From assembly GCA_019637795.1 (NCBI GenBank), contig JAHBUY010000003.1, positions 691,409 through 755,408 on the forward strand: DNA of 64,000 nt. The letters are read 5' to 3'. Below are positions 1-7,674 of the stretch, one piece after another; positions within the stretch are counted from its first letter, which is position 1; each line of letters opens with the position of its first letter. This DNA comes from a bacterium (GTDB taxonomy: Bacteria; Desulfobacterota; Binatia; HRBIN30; CADEER01). The position numbers were made by a program, and so were the translations under genes. Under the pieces are notes generated by a model. It worked only from the letters and a program-made list of their open reading frames with translations. It was not told the DNA's origin and did no database searches.

Positions 1-1008
1 TCCGCGACGCTGAACCTCGCCGTCGTCGGCTGCGGCGCCATCTCGCAGCTCCACCTGCCGGCGCTGCGCGAGGGCGCGCGCCGCACCACCATCGCCGCCG
101 TGGTCGATACCGACCCGGCGCGCGCCGAGGCGGCGGCGCGGAGCACAGGCGCGACGCCGTTCACCAGCCTCGACGCGGCCCTGGCGCGCGGCGGCATCGA
201 GGCGGTCGACCTGCTGCTGCCGCACCACCTGCACGAGGCCGTCGCCGTCCGCTGCCTCGATGCCGGCCTGCACGTCCTGCTGGAGAAGCCGATGGCGACG
301 ACGCTGCCGGCGTGCGAGCGCATCCTCGCCGCGGCGCGGCGCGCCGGCACCGTGTTCATGGTCGGCGAGAACACGCAATACTGGCCCGAGGTGCTGACCG
401 CGCAGCGGCTGCTCGGCGAGGGCGCCATCGGCGACGTCGTCACGGCGCGCGGCAGCTTCGCCATCCCGCCGCTGCCGCAGTTCTACGGCGAGCCCAACGC
501 CTGGCGGCTCGACAACGCCGTCGCCGGCGGCGGCATCGCGCTCGACACCGGCTCGCACTGGATCCGGCCGCTGCGCATGTGGCTGGGCGAGGTCGACGCG
601 GTGGTCGGCGCGATCGGCCGCCCGTACGCGGCGATGCAGGGCGAGTCGCTGGTGCGCGCCCTGCTGCGCTTCCGCTCCGGCGTCGTCGCGGCGCTCGACG
701 GCATCATGCGCGAGCCGCCGTTCGCGCCCGAGCCGCTGTTCCGCCTCACCGGGACGCGCGGCGAGATCACCGTCGAGCGCGCCGGCTACGCGCAGCTCTG
801 GTCGCCGGAGGAGCCGACGGGACGCGAGGTCGGCGAGCTGGGCGGCTATCCGAGCTCGTTTCCGGCGCAGTTCGCCGACTTCGAGGCCGCGGTGCTCGAC
901 GGCACGCCGCTCGCCGCCGGCCCGGAGGCGGCGCTCGGCGAACTGCGCGTCGCCCTGGCGCTGTATCGCTCGGTCGAGAGCGGTCGCTGGGAGCCGGTAT
1001 GGGACTGA
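1..1008 (+). CDS. Gfo/Idh/MocA family NAD(P)-dependent oxidoreductase, 5' end missing
   Basis: The reading frame is open from the first base, so the true start lies outside the window; 335 codons remain. The visible N-terminus has the Rossmann motif AVVGCGAIS (about residues 7-15), and the family EKP motif is at residues 95-97. A C-terminal alpha/beta dimerisation domain follows (DTGSHWIRPLRMW, where D and H are typical). The family oxidises or reduces sugars, inositols and related cyclic alcohols with NAD(P); the substrate cannot be read here. The gene overlaps the next SDR gene by 10 bases and heads at least four coupled genes, which suggests a tailoring or catabolic operon. Family assignment is firm, substrate unknown. 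Confidence 0.9.
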   Translation, partial: SATLNLAVVGCGAISQLHLPALREGARRTTIAAVVDTDPARAEAAARSTGATPFTSLDAALARGGIEAVDLLLPHHLHEAVAVRCLDAGLHVLLEKPMATTLPACERILAAARRAGTVFMVGENTQYWPEVLTAQRLLGEGAIGDVVTARGSFAIPPLPQFYGEPNAWRLDNAVAGGGIALDTGSHWIRPLRMWLGEVDAVVGAIGRPYAAMQGESLVRALLRFRSGVVAALDGIMREPPFAPEPLFRLTGTRGEITVERAGYAQLWSPEEPTGREVGELGGYPSSFPAQFADFEAAVLDGTPLAAGPEAALGELRVALALYRSVESGRWEPVWD

Positions 1009-1754
1009 CCGCCGGCGTCCGCTTCGACTTCGCCGGCGCCCGCGTCCTCGTCACCGGCGGCACCGCCGGCATCGGATACGCGATCGCCCGCGCCTTCGCC
1101 GCCGCCGGCGCGGCGGTGACCGTCACCGGCCGGCGGGCGGACGCGCCGGAGTACGATACGGATCTCGCCGGCTTCGCCTACCGCCAACTCGACGTGCGCG
1201 ACAGCGCCGCCATCGCGCCGTTGGCGGGCGGGCTGGGCGGGCTCGACGTGCTGGTGAACAACGCCGGCGCCAACCTGCCGGGCGGGCGGAGCGAGTACGA
1301 ACCCGACGTCTTCGAGGAGTCGGTGCGGATCAACCTCTTCGGCGCCTACCGCATGGCGGCGGCGTGCCGGGCGCTGCTCGCCGCCAGCGCCCTGCCGGGC
1401 GGCGGCAGCATCGTGCACATCGCCTCGCTGGCATCGTTCTTCGGCATCGCGCCGGTCCCCGGCTACGGCGCCGCCAAGGCGGGCGTCGTGCAGATGACGA
1501 AGACGCTGGCGGCGGCGTGGGCGAAGGACGGCATCCGCGTCAACGCCGTCGCACCCGGTCTCATCCGCACCCAGATGACCGCCCGCATCCAGGCCAATCC
1601 GGAGTACACGCGCAGGGACTTCGAGCGCATGCCGCTCGCCCGCTGGGGCACGCCCGAAGAGGTCGCCCCGGCGGTGCTGTTCCTCGCCAGCCCCGCCGCC
1701 TCCTACATCACCGGCCACACCCTGATGGTCGACGGCGGCTATTCGGTCGCCTGA
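999..1754 (+). CDS. Short-chain dehydrogenase/reductase (classical SDR)
   Basis: A protein of 251 residues, normal for a classical SDR. Visible motifs are the cofactor loop TGGTAGIG (19-26), NNAG (87-90), Asn112, and the catalytic Ser143, Tyr156 and Lys160. The C-terminus ends in MVDGGYSVA, the usual SDR closing strand. The ATG at 999 lies inside the last codons of the upstream oxidoreductase and the stop overlaps the next ATG (TGATG type), so translation is coupled on both sides. With a ketosteroid-isomerase-like protein directly downstream, oxidation of a hydroxyl on a cyclic or steroidal substrate is plausible but inferred. Longer in-frame extension upstream is rejected because it covers the neighbouring gene. 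Confidence 0.92.
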   Translation: MGLTAGVRFDFAGARVLVTGGTAGIGYAIARAFAAAGAAVTVTGRRADAPEYDTDLAGFAYRQLDVRDSAAIAPLAGGLGGLDVLVNNAGANLPGGRSEYEPDVFEESVRINLFGAYRMAAACRALLAASALPGGGSIVHIASLASFFGIAPVPGYGAAKAGVVQMTKTLAAAWAKDGIRVNAVAPGLIRTQMTARIQANPEYTRRDFERMPLARWGTPEEVAPAVLFLASPAASYITGHTLMVDGGYSVA

Positions 1755-2122
1755 TGGTGACCGCCGACCACATCCGCGACGTCTTCGCCCGCTACTGCGA
1801 GCTCGTCTCGCGCGGCGACTGCGACGGGATCGCGCTGCTCTACGCGCCCGATGCGACGGTCGAGGATCCCGTCGGCTCGCCGCCGCACCGCGGCCGCGAG
1901 GCGATCCGCGAGTTCTACCGCGCCTCCGCCGGCGCCGTGCGCCTCCAGCTCGAGGGCCGGGTGCGCGTCGCCGGCCGCGCCGGCGCGGCGGCGATGATCG
2001 CCCGCCCGGCCGCCGATCCGTCGCTGCGCATCGAGACGCTCGACGTCATGAGCTTCGACGACGCCGGCCTGATCACCCGCATGTGCGCCTACTGGAGCGC
2101 CGATACCATGGTGCGGGAATGA
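1754..2122 (+). CDS. Ketosteroid-isomerase-like NTF2-fold protein
   Basis: A 122-residue protein of the NTF2/SnoaL fold. It resembles bacterial 3-oxo-delta5-steroid isomerase in length and sequence: the block DATVEDPVGS carries Asp38, Tyr14 sits in the first helix, and Asp97 lies in LDVMSF. These match the general base (Asp38), oxyanion Tyr14 and Asp99 of the Comamonas enzyme as I remember them. Such enzymes move a C=C bond into conjugation with a ketone. The ATG overlaps the SDR stop by one base and the end overlaps the sulfotransferase start. An SDR followed by an isomerase is the classic hydroxysteroid oxidation order, so a steroid-like substrate is a reasonable inference; many relatives act on other molecules. 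Confidence 0.8.
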   Translation: MVTADHIRDVFARYCELVSRGDCDGIALLYAPDATVEDPVGSPPHRGREAIREFYRASAGAVRLQLEGRVRVAGRAGAAAMIARPAADPSLRIETLDVMSFDDAGLITRMCAYWSADTMVRE

Positions 2123-3378
2123 GCGCCGGCGACGAGATCCACATCGCGGACCTGGGCCGGCCGGTGCTCACCGACCAACAGCGGGCGGCGATCGAGGGCG
2201 CGGCGCGCCTGCCGATCCACCTGCGCGAGGACGTCGTCCTCGCCGCGGCGCGCGAGCGCACCGGCCTGTCGGACTTCGGCGACGAGGGATTCCGCGCCCG
2301 CCTGCGCGTCTGGCTGGCCGCCGCCGACGAGGATGCCGAGCTCGGGCCAGTCGGACGCGCCACCGTCTTCGGCACCTGCGTCCGCAACCTCGCCAACCGC
2401 CTGCGCCTCGAGGACCTCTGCAAACGGCACCCGGAGATCGCCGCGGTCCGCATCGACCGCCCGATCATCATCGCCGGGCTGCCGCGCTCCGGCACCACGC
2501 ACCTGGTGAACCTGATCGCCGCCGACCAGCGCCTGCGCTCCCTGCCCTACTGGGAGAGCCTCGAGCCGATCCCGGCGCCGGACGATGCGCCGGGCCCGGA
2601 CGGCGTCGACCCGCGCCTGCGGCGCTGTCGCGAGACCTACGCCCGCGGCGACCGCCTGCTGCCCCACCTGCGCGCCATGCACCACATGACGCCGGAGCAC
2701 GTGCACGAGGAGATCGAGCTGCAGGACCTCGATTTCGGCAGCTACAACCTCGAGTGGTACGCGCGCGTGCCGCGCTGGCGCGATTGCTATCTCGCCGCCG
2801 ACCCGCGGCCGAGCTACGCCTATCTCAAGCGCGCGCTGCAGGCGCTCACCTGGCTGCGCGGCCCGGCGCGCTGGGTGCTGAAGAGCCCGCAGCACCTGGA
2901 GCAGCTCGGGCCGCTGTACGACACCTTCCCCGACGCCACCGTCGTGCTCACCCACCGCGACCCGGTGCACGTCATCCAGTCGGCGATCACCATGCTCGCC
3001 TACGGCGCGCGCCTGCGCCGCACCCGCGTCGACCTCGACGACATCGCCACCTACTGGATCGACCGCATCGAACGCCTGCTGCGCGCCTGCGTGCGCGATC
3101 GCGACCGGCTGCCGCCGGCCGCCAGCCTCGATGTCCTCTTCCACGAATTCATGGCCGACGACGTCGGCACGGTCGAACGCATCTACGCCCTCGCGGACCT
3201 GCCGATGACCGCCGCGGCGCGCGCCCAGCTCGACGCCTTCATGGCCGACAACCGGCGCGGCAAGTTCGGCCGCGTGCGCTACGACCTGCGCGCCGACTTC
3301 GGCCTCGACCCGGACGCCCTGCGCCGCCGCTTCGGCTTCTACTTCGACCGCTTCCCCGTCCGCGCCGAAGAGGCGTAG
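2119..3378 (+). CDS. Sulfotransferase family protein
   Basis: A 419-residue protein whose GLPRSGTTHL segment (about residues 120-129) is the 5'-phosphosulfate-binding loop of PAPS-dependent sulfotransferases. The later VVLTHRDPVHVIQS (about 274-287) fits the 3'-phosphate-binding Arg/Ser region. The family transfers sulfate from PAPS to hydroxyl groups. The ATG at 2119 overlaps the preceding stop (ATGA), so it is the fourth coupled gene of the operon. Position after an SDR and a ketosteroid-isomerase-like protein suggests sulfation of an alicyclic or steroidal alcohol, which is inference. No signal peptide is visible, so it is cytosolic. Confidence 0.88.
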   Translation: MSAGDEIHIADLGRPVLTDQQRAAIEGAARLPIHLREDVVLAAARERTGLSDFGDEGFRARLRVWLAAADEDAELGPVGRATVFGTCVRNLANRLRLEDLCKRHPEIAAVRIDRPIIIAGLPRSGTTHLVNLIAADQRLRSLPYWESLEPIPAPDDAPGPDGVDPRLRRCRETYARGDRLLPHLRAMHHMTPEHVHEEIELQDLDFGSYNLEWYARVPRWRDCYLAADPRPSYAYLKRALQALTWLRGPARWVLKSPQHLEQLGPLYDTFPDATVVLTHRDPVHVIQSAITMLAYGARLRRTRVDLDDIATYWIDRIERLLRACVRDRDRLPPAASLDVLFHEFMADDVGTVERIYALADLPMTAAARAQLDAFMADNRRGKFGRVRYDLRADFGLDPDALRRRFGFYFDRFPVRAEEA

Positions 3379-3441
3379 GGGTCGATCCGGCAGCGCGCCG
3401 CCTTGCCGCAACCCGTGCCGCGGCGCGGCGGAGCCCTCCGG

Positions 3442-3470
3442 TTGACCCGTCGGCGCGGCCGCGACAGTAC
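3442..3470 (+). promoter_or_regulatory. Putative sigma70-type promoter, leaderless geometry
   Basis: TTGACC at 3442-3447 is followed after 17 bases by CAGTAC at 3465-3470. The -35 box begins 37 bases before the ATG at 3479, so transcription would start at or next to the start codon. The -10 box is poor. Confidence 0.4.
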
Positions 3471-3478
3471 AGGCGCGC

Positions 3479-3640
3479 ATGTCCGGACCACGGCCATCGC
3501 CGGGCGACCTCGCCGGCGACCTGCGCAGCACGTTCCGCTACGGGATGGGCGCCGCGAGCGCCGCGGCGCACGCGCTGCCACTGTCGCCGCCGTCGCGCTC
3601 GCTGCGTGCCGCCTGGCTCGGGGAGCTGGCGCGGGCGTGA
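3479..3640 (+). CDS. Small hypothetical protein, coupled to phosphotransferase
   Basis: A 53-codon frame starting with ATG and ending in a TGA that overlaps the GTG start of the next gene (GTGA). The product is Pro/Ala-rich with a short central FRYGMGAASAAAH stretch and no recognisable domain. Support is the promoter-like TTGACC 37 bases upstream and the stop/start overlap. It could also be a leader peptide that couples translation of the phosphotransferase, or chance. I do not recognise the protein. Confidence 0.42.
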   Translation: MSGPRPSPGDLAGDLRSTFRYGMGAASAAAHALPLSPPSRSLRAAWLGELARA

Positions 3641-4428
3641 CCGACGATCTGCAGGCGCTGCTGGCCGAGCGGGCGTTGGCGCCGCAGGCGCTCGTGCCCC
3701 TGGCGCGCCTGGAGACCCCCGCCAATCTGACTCGCACGTACCGCCTCGATCTCCCGGACGGCACGCGCCTCAAAGCGCTCGAGTCGTCGAGCGCGCGGCG
3801 CGCGGCGACCATCGAGGACGCGCTCGTCCGGCTGCGGCTGCCCGCCCTGCCGCGGGTCCTCGGGCGGCGCGGGCGGGCGCTGCTGTTCGAGTGGATCGAG
3901 GGCGTGCCGATCGGCGACGAGATGCTCGAGGCGGCCGCGGCGCTGCTCGGCACCGTGCACGCGCGGTCGCCCGCCGGTCTCGTCGTCGAATCGCATCTCG
4001 AGCCGCTGGCGGCGGCGGCGCGTCTGGCCGAACGCACGCGCCGTCTGGTCGCGGCGGGACTCGTCGATCCCGACACCGCCGGCCGCCTCCTCGCCCTCGC
4101 GCCGCCGCCGCCGGAGCGCCCGCGCTTCGCGCACTGCGACCTCTGTCCCGAGAACCTGCTGTTGGCCGACGGCGCGCTGCGCATCATCGACAACGGGAGC
4201 TGGCTCGTCGGGCCGGCCGGCTACGACCTCGGGCGCACGCTCTGGCGCTGGCCGATGTCCGCCGCCGGACGGGCCCGCTTCCTCGCCGCCTACCGCCGCG
4301 CCGGCGGCGTCGCAATCGCCGCCGAGGCGCTGGCGTTCTGGACCGGCGTGGCGGCGGTCGGAGGCACCTTCTACCGCCTCGGCGGTCCGGTGGCCGACGC
4401 GGCCCGCCGCCTGCGGCAGCTCGTCTGA
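3637..4428 (+). CDS. APH/choline-kinase-like phosphotransferase
   Basis: A 263-residue kinase-fold protein. The Brenner motif HCDLCPEN gives His166, Asp168 and Asn173, and IIDN gives the metal-binding Asp185; these are the catalytic loop and DFG equivalent of aminoglycoside phosphotransferase-like kinases. A following YDLGRTLWRWPM block is shared with the gene at 16651-17499, so the two are paralogues. Such proteins phosphorylate small hydroxyl compounds or aminoglycosides; the substrate here is unknown. The GTG at 3637 is chosen because GGGGAG lies 11 bases upstream and the start overlaps the preceding stop. Resistance should not be assumed. Confidence 0.8.
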   Translation: MTDDLQALLAERALAPQALVPLARLETPANLTRTYRLDLPDGTRLKALESSSARRAATIEDALVRLRLPALPRVLGRRGRALLFEWIEGVPIGDEMLEAAAALLGTVHARSPAGLVVESHLEPLAAAARLAERTRRLVAAGLVDPDTAGRLLALAPPPPERPRFAHCDLCPENLLLADGALRIIDNGSWLVGPAGYDLGRTLWRWPMSAAGRARFLAAYRRAGGVAIAAEALAFWTGVAAVGGTFYRLGGPVADAARRLRQLV

Positions 4429-4578
4429 TCGCCCGCCGGTGCGTGACGCAGGGCCTTTCGACGGCTCGGCGCTCGTCGCGATCGCGTCGGCCGATCCCGA
4501 TGAGCCGCCGTATTCCGTCGCGAGCGCCATGTGGCGGCGCCGTGCGCGGCACGCGCGCCGGGCGCCGGAAATTCGCAA

Positions 4579-4606
4579 TTGACGCGGCCGCCGGCCGTGC
4601 CATACG
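4579..4606 (+). promoter_or_regulatory. Putative sigma70-type promoter for PAS/MBL pair
   Basis: TTGACG at 4579-4584, then 16 bases, then CATACG at 4601-4606. It precedes the GTG at 4630 by a short leader. The surrounding AATT is a local AT island. Confidence 0.4.
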
Positions 4607-4629
4607 AGCGGACTCGAAAGACGACACCG

Positions 4630-5025
4630 GTGGCGACCGCCCAGAAGCCGATCGAGATGATCCTCATGCGGCAGCTCGCGAGCACGCTCGCGATGCCGAT
4701 CTTCCTCGTCGACGCCGAGGGCGCGCTGGTCTTCTACAACGAGCCCGCCGAGGGCATCCTCGGCCTGCGCTTCGACGAGACCGGCGAGATGCCGGCGGGC
4801 GAGTGGGCCGCCCATTGGGAGCCGTCGGCCGCCGACGGCACGCCGCTCGCCGCCGACGAACTGCCGCTGCTGGTCGCCATTGCCCAGCGCCGCCCGGCGC
4901 AGGGGGTGTTCTGGATCCGCCGCGCCGACGGCCGGCGGCAGATCCAGGTCATGGCGATTCCGATCGTCGCCGCGCCCGACCGCCTGCTCGGCGCCGCCGC
5001 GATCTTCTGGGAGGACGGCGCGTGA
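4630..5025 (+). CDS. Single PAS-domain protein
   Basis: About 131 residues covering one PAS-like sensor domain: LASTLAMPIFLVDAEGALVFYNEPAEGILG is the typical first strand and helix, and the C-terminus ends in the last strand (AAIFWEDGA) with no output domain attached. It would bind a ligand or cofactor and signal through a partner. The start is uncertain: GTG 4630 begins just before the domain and follows the promoter, while an ATG at 4531 would add 33 low-complexity residues and precede the promoter. Its stop overlaps the start of the metallo-beta-lactamase gene (GTGA), so the two are translationally coupled and probably functionally linked. Confidence 0.72.
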   Translation: MATAQKPIEMILMRQLASTLAMPIFLVDAEGALVFYNEPAEGILGLRFDETGEMPAGEWAAHWEPSAADGTPLAADELPLLVAIAQRRPAQGVFWIRRADGRRQIQVMAIPIVAAPDRLLGAAAIFWEDGA

Positions 5026-5861
5026 GGGTGCAGCTCTGGGGCACCCGCGGCTCGCTGGCGGCGCCCGGCGGCGAGACCGCGCGCTTCGGCGGCAACACCT
5101 CCTGCGTCGCCGTCCACGGCGCCAACGGCACGCTGGTGGTGATCGATGGCGGCACCGGCATCCGTCGCCTCGGCGCGGCGACGCGCGGCACGCTGCGCCG
5201 CGTCGACGTGCTGCTCTCCCACCTCCACATGGACCACATCCAGGGGCTCGGCTTCTTCGAGCCGCTGTTCGATCCCGCCGTCGAGTCGCACCTGTGGGGC
5301 CCGGCGCAGTCGGCGCGCGACCTGCGCGACCGGCTCTGCCGCTACCTGTCGCCGCCGCTGTTCCCCGTCCACCTGCGCGATCTCCCCAACCTCACGTTGC
5401 ACGCCGTGCCGCGCCAGCCGTTCGCGGTGGGCGAGCTGCGGGTGCTCGCCGACCGCATCTGCCACCCCGGCTTCACCGTCGGCTTCCGCATCGAGAGCCC
5501 GCGCGGCGTGCTCGCCTACCTCTCCGATCACGAGCCGGCGCTCGGCGTCGCCCGCTTTCCGCAGACCGTCGACTGGACGTCCGGCTACGCCCTGGCGCGC
5601 GGCGCCGACCTGCTGCTGCACGACGCGCAGTACAGTCTCGCCGAGTATCCCGCCCACATCGGCTGGGGCCACAGCGCGATCGATCACGCGTTGACCTTCG
5701 CCCGCCTGGCGGCGGTGCGCCATCTCGTCACCTGTCACCACGACCCGGCGCACTCGGACGACGACATCGATCGCCTGACCGCCGAGGCGACGGCGCGCGC
5801 CCGCCCGGCCTTCGCCGTCACGGCAGGCGCCGAAGGCGCCGTGTTCGACGTCGGCGCGTGA
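5022..5861 (+). CDS. Metallo-beta-lactamase fold hydrolase
   Basis: A 279-residue protein beginning VRVQLWGTRGS, the usual N-terminus of phosphodiesterase/PhnP-like MBL proteins. The metal motif is HLHMDH (His67, His69, Asp71, His72), and further ligands are likely in ICHPGF, LSDHE and TCHHD. The family hydrolyses phosphodiesters or related bonds with two metal ions, often cyclic nucleotides or nucleic acids. The GTG at 5022 overlaps the stop of the PAS gene, so the sensor and the hydrolase should be made in equal amounts. That suggests a split PAS-MBL signalling enzyme, which is inference. Confidence 0.85.
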   Translation: MRVQLWGTRGSLAAPGGETARFGGNTSCVAVHGANGTLVVIDGGTGIRRLGAATRGTLRRVDVLLSHLHMDHIQGLGFFEPLFDPAVESHLWGPAQSARDLRDRLCRYLSPPLFPVHLRDLPNLTLHAVPRQPFAVGELRVLADRICHPGFTVGFRIESPRGVLAYLSDHEPALGVARFPQTVDWTSGYALARGADLLLHDAQYSLAEYPAHIGWGHSAIDHALTFARLAAVRHLVTCHHDPAHSDDDIDRLTAEATARARPAFAVTAGAEGAVFDVGA

Positions 5862-5927
5862 CACCGCCGCCCGCGTCGGCGACTGGACGGCCCCGCGACC
5901 CGAGTCGCCAGCGGTTGGCGGCGCCGG

Positions 5928-7163
5928 CTAGCGCAGCCCGAGCCGGCGCAGGGGCAGCGGCCGGTTCCAGATCCCGTCCCAGAGACCGCGCAGCTCGGCC
6001 AGTGGCTGCGCGACGTGCCGCTCGCGGTGCGCCGTCCAGAGCAGACGCGGCAAGGTGAGGAACAGGTCGCGCGGCACGTGCGGCAGGGCGCGCAGCACGG
6101 CGCGCAGCCGCTCGCGGCGCGGCGCGGTCGGGTCGCTGTGGATGCCGTGGCGCGCCAGGAAGAAGAGCTCGAGGACGCGCCGGTAGGTCCACTTGCCGAT
6201 CTCGTACTCCTCCTCGCGGCCCATCACCGCGGCGAGATACTCGAGCGGCACGGCGCGCAGGGTCGAGTACCAGAAGAACGCGGTCTGGTAGGCGGTGGCG
6301 TGCTTCTTCACGAAGCGCACGGCGTTGCGGGCGCCGAGATACGTGCGCACCGGGCTCCACGACAGCGGCACCGGATTGGGGAGCTGGGCTTCGCCGGTGA
6401 GCAGTTGCGGCCGCGTGGCGCGCGCGACGTCGGTGCTGCGCGAGCCGTGGTGCCAGATGCGGGAGAACGGCTGATAGAACACGCGGAACCCCGCCTGGCG
6501 GGCCCGGAAGCACCAGTCGACCTCCTCGTGATAGGCGAAGTACGCCTCGTCGAGCAGGCCGACGGCGCGCAGCGCGGCATCGGTGAACAGCATGCCGCAG
6601 CCGATCCCGGCATCGATCTCGCGCGGCTGGTCGAAGCCCTCGCCCGGCAGGGCGTTGACGCCGTAGTGCCAGACGATGCCGTGGCCGAAATAGATGTCGA
6701 GGAACGCGGCGTCGAGCAGCTCGGGCCGATCGGCGCGCAGGGCGGCGCTGGAGATCGCGCCGACGCGCTCGTGGCCGTTGAGAATCCACAACAGCGGGTG
6801 CAGGAAATCCGGCGCCACGACGGTGTCGTTGTTGAGGAGATAGACGCCGCGCGCGCCAGCCTCGAGCGCGGCGCGCATGCCCGCGTTGTTGCCGCCGGCG
6901 AAGCCCTCGTTCACCGGCAGCTCGATGACCCGCGCCCACGGGTGTCGCGCCCGGATCGCCGCCACCGAACCGTCGCGTGAGCCGTTGTCCACCACCCACA
7001 CGGCCGCTCCGCCGAGGTCGGCCTGCGCCAGGCTGTCGAGACAGGTGAGGGTGTCCTGCTGGCGGTTCCAGTTCAGGACGACGACGGCGAGATCGGCGAG
7101 ACGGATCTCGTCGGCGCCGGCCGCTGCCGAGCCCGCTGTCGCGTGGGGAGAAGACTGGTACAT
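5928..7163 (-). CDS. Family 2 glycosyltransferase (rhamnosyltransferase-like)
   Basis: A 411-residue GT-A protein: VVVLNWN opens the nucleotide-binding fold, VVDNGS and LLNNDT give the acidic residues, and DEAYFAYHEEVDWCFRARQAG is the acceptor region seen in rhamnosyl and related transferases. The C-terminal 120 residues are basic and lack clear membrane spans. It would add a sugar to a surface polysaccharide at the inner membrane face. The ATG at 7163 is preferred over a TTG at 7217, which would add 18 residues, because a TTGCCG hexamer lies 37 bases before 7163. It stands alone, convergent with the MBL gene. Confidence 0.85.
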   Translation of the reverse strand: MYQSSPHATAGSAAAGADEIRLADLAVVVLNWNRQQDTLTCLDSLAQADLGGAAVWVVDNGSRDGSVAAIRARHPWARVIELPVNEGFAGGNNAGMRAALEAGARGVYLLNNDTVVAPDFLHPLLWILNGHERVGAISSAALRADRPELLDAAFLDIYFGHGIVWHYGVNALPGEGFDQPREIDAGIGCGMLFTDAALRAVGLLDEAYFAYHEEVDWCFRARQAGFRVFYQPFSRIWHHGSRSTDVARATRPQLLTGEAQLPNPVPLSWSPVRTYLGARNAVRFVKKHATAYQTAFFWYSTLRAVPLEYLAAVMGREEEYEIGKWTYRRVLELFFLARHGIHSDPTAPRRERLRAVLRALPHVPRDLFLTLPRLLWTAHRERHVAQPLAELRGLWDGIWNRPLPLRRLGLR

Positions 7164-7171
7164 GGAGGCCG

Positions 7172-7200
7172 GCGGCTGGACGGCCGGAAGATACCGGCAA
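7172..7200 (-). promoter_or_regulatory. Putative promoter of GT2 gene, leaderless geometry
   Basis: On the minus strand TTGCCG (7200-7195) starts 37 bases before the ATG at 7163. The expected -10 position (7177-7172) reads AGCCGC, which is poor, so the call rests on the -35 box and its spacing. Confidence 0.25.
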
Positions 7201-7242
7201 CGCGCGCGCCGAGACAAGCGCGAACGGCCCGGGACGAGTCAT

Positions 7243-7272
7243 CCCGACGTCGCCGATCCCGACGTCGCCGAT
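7243..7272. repeat. Two tandem copies of a 15-bp unit
   Basis: CCCGACGTCGCCGAT occurs twice head to tail with no mismatch. Each copy contains the palindrome GACGTC. It lies upstream of the GT2 gene on the minus strand and could be a pair of regulator sites spaced 15 bp, or simple slippage. Confidence 0.75.
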
Positions 7273-7299
7273 TGACGGTCACGCCGCGACGCTGCTAGC

Positions 7300-7472
7300 C
7301 CGGATCATTCATGACATCGCACCTGCGAGCGCCGACCGCCGCCATCGCTGGCCGCGCGCGCTCCGTCAGCCTCGACGGACCGGTCGAGTCTGCCTGCGTC
7401 GGTCGTCGCTGCGCTGGGCCCGATCCCGCGCACGCTCGACGCTCTCGCGACGCGAGCTCATGAATGATCCGG
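7300..7472. mobile_element. MITE-like 173-bp unit with 15-bp terminal inverted repeats
   Basis: CCGGATCATTCATGA at 7300-7314 is matched by its exact reverse complement at 7458-7472. The inner bases remain partly complementary for about 20 more bases. The 143 bases between carry no gene. The ends resemble, from memory, insertion-sequence termini of the IS1380 type with an ATTCATGA core, but I cannot confirm that. No target-site duplication is evident (TAGC on the left, ACGA on the right). A non-autonomous element or relic of one is the best reading. Confidence 0.6.
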
Positions 7473-7674
7473 ACGAGCTCGGCACGGAGGGGTCGCATGA
7501 CGTCCGCACCCGCACCGCCGCGCCAGCGCGCGCGGCAGCCCATGGCCGGTATCGTGATCCCGCTCGCTCGGGTCACCGGTGGCGCCGTCGTCGCGGCCGA
7601 CCGCGCGGCGGTCCCGCTGGCGACGGACGTCTGACCGGGCCGCGATGCGGCGCGCCGGAGTCGGGGAGGACATC

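Larger units (their letters stand above)
7164..7674. other. Intergenic region with repeats, no gene seen
   Basis: This 511-base gap separates divergent genes. It holds the GT2 promoter candidate, a two-copy 15-bp tandem repeat, a TTGACG at 7272-7277 and a 173-bp unit with perfect 15-bp terminal inverted repeats. I see no protein-coding frame with a start signal and convincing composition. Confidence 0.6.

Noticed and set aside
3637..4428. Aminoglycoside resistance gene
   Set aside because: Only the general kinase motifs are present; the paralogue and context point to an unknown housekeeping substrate.
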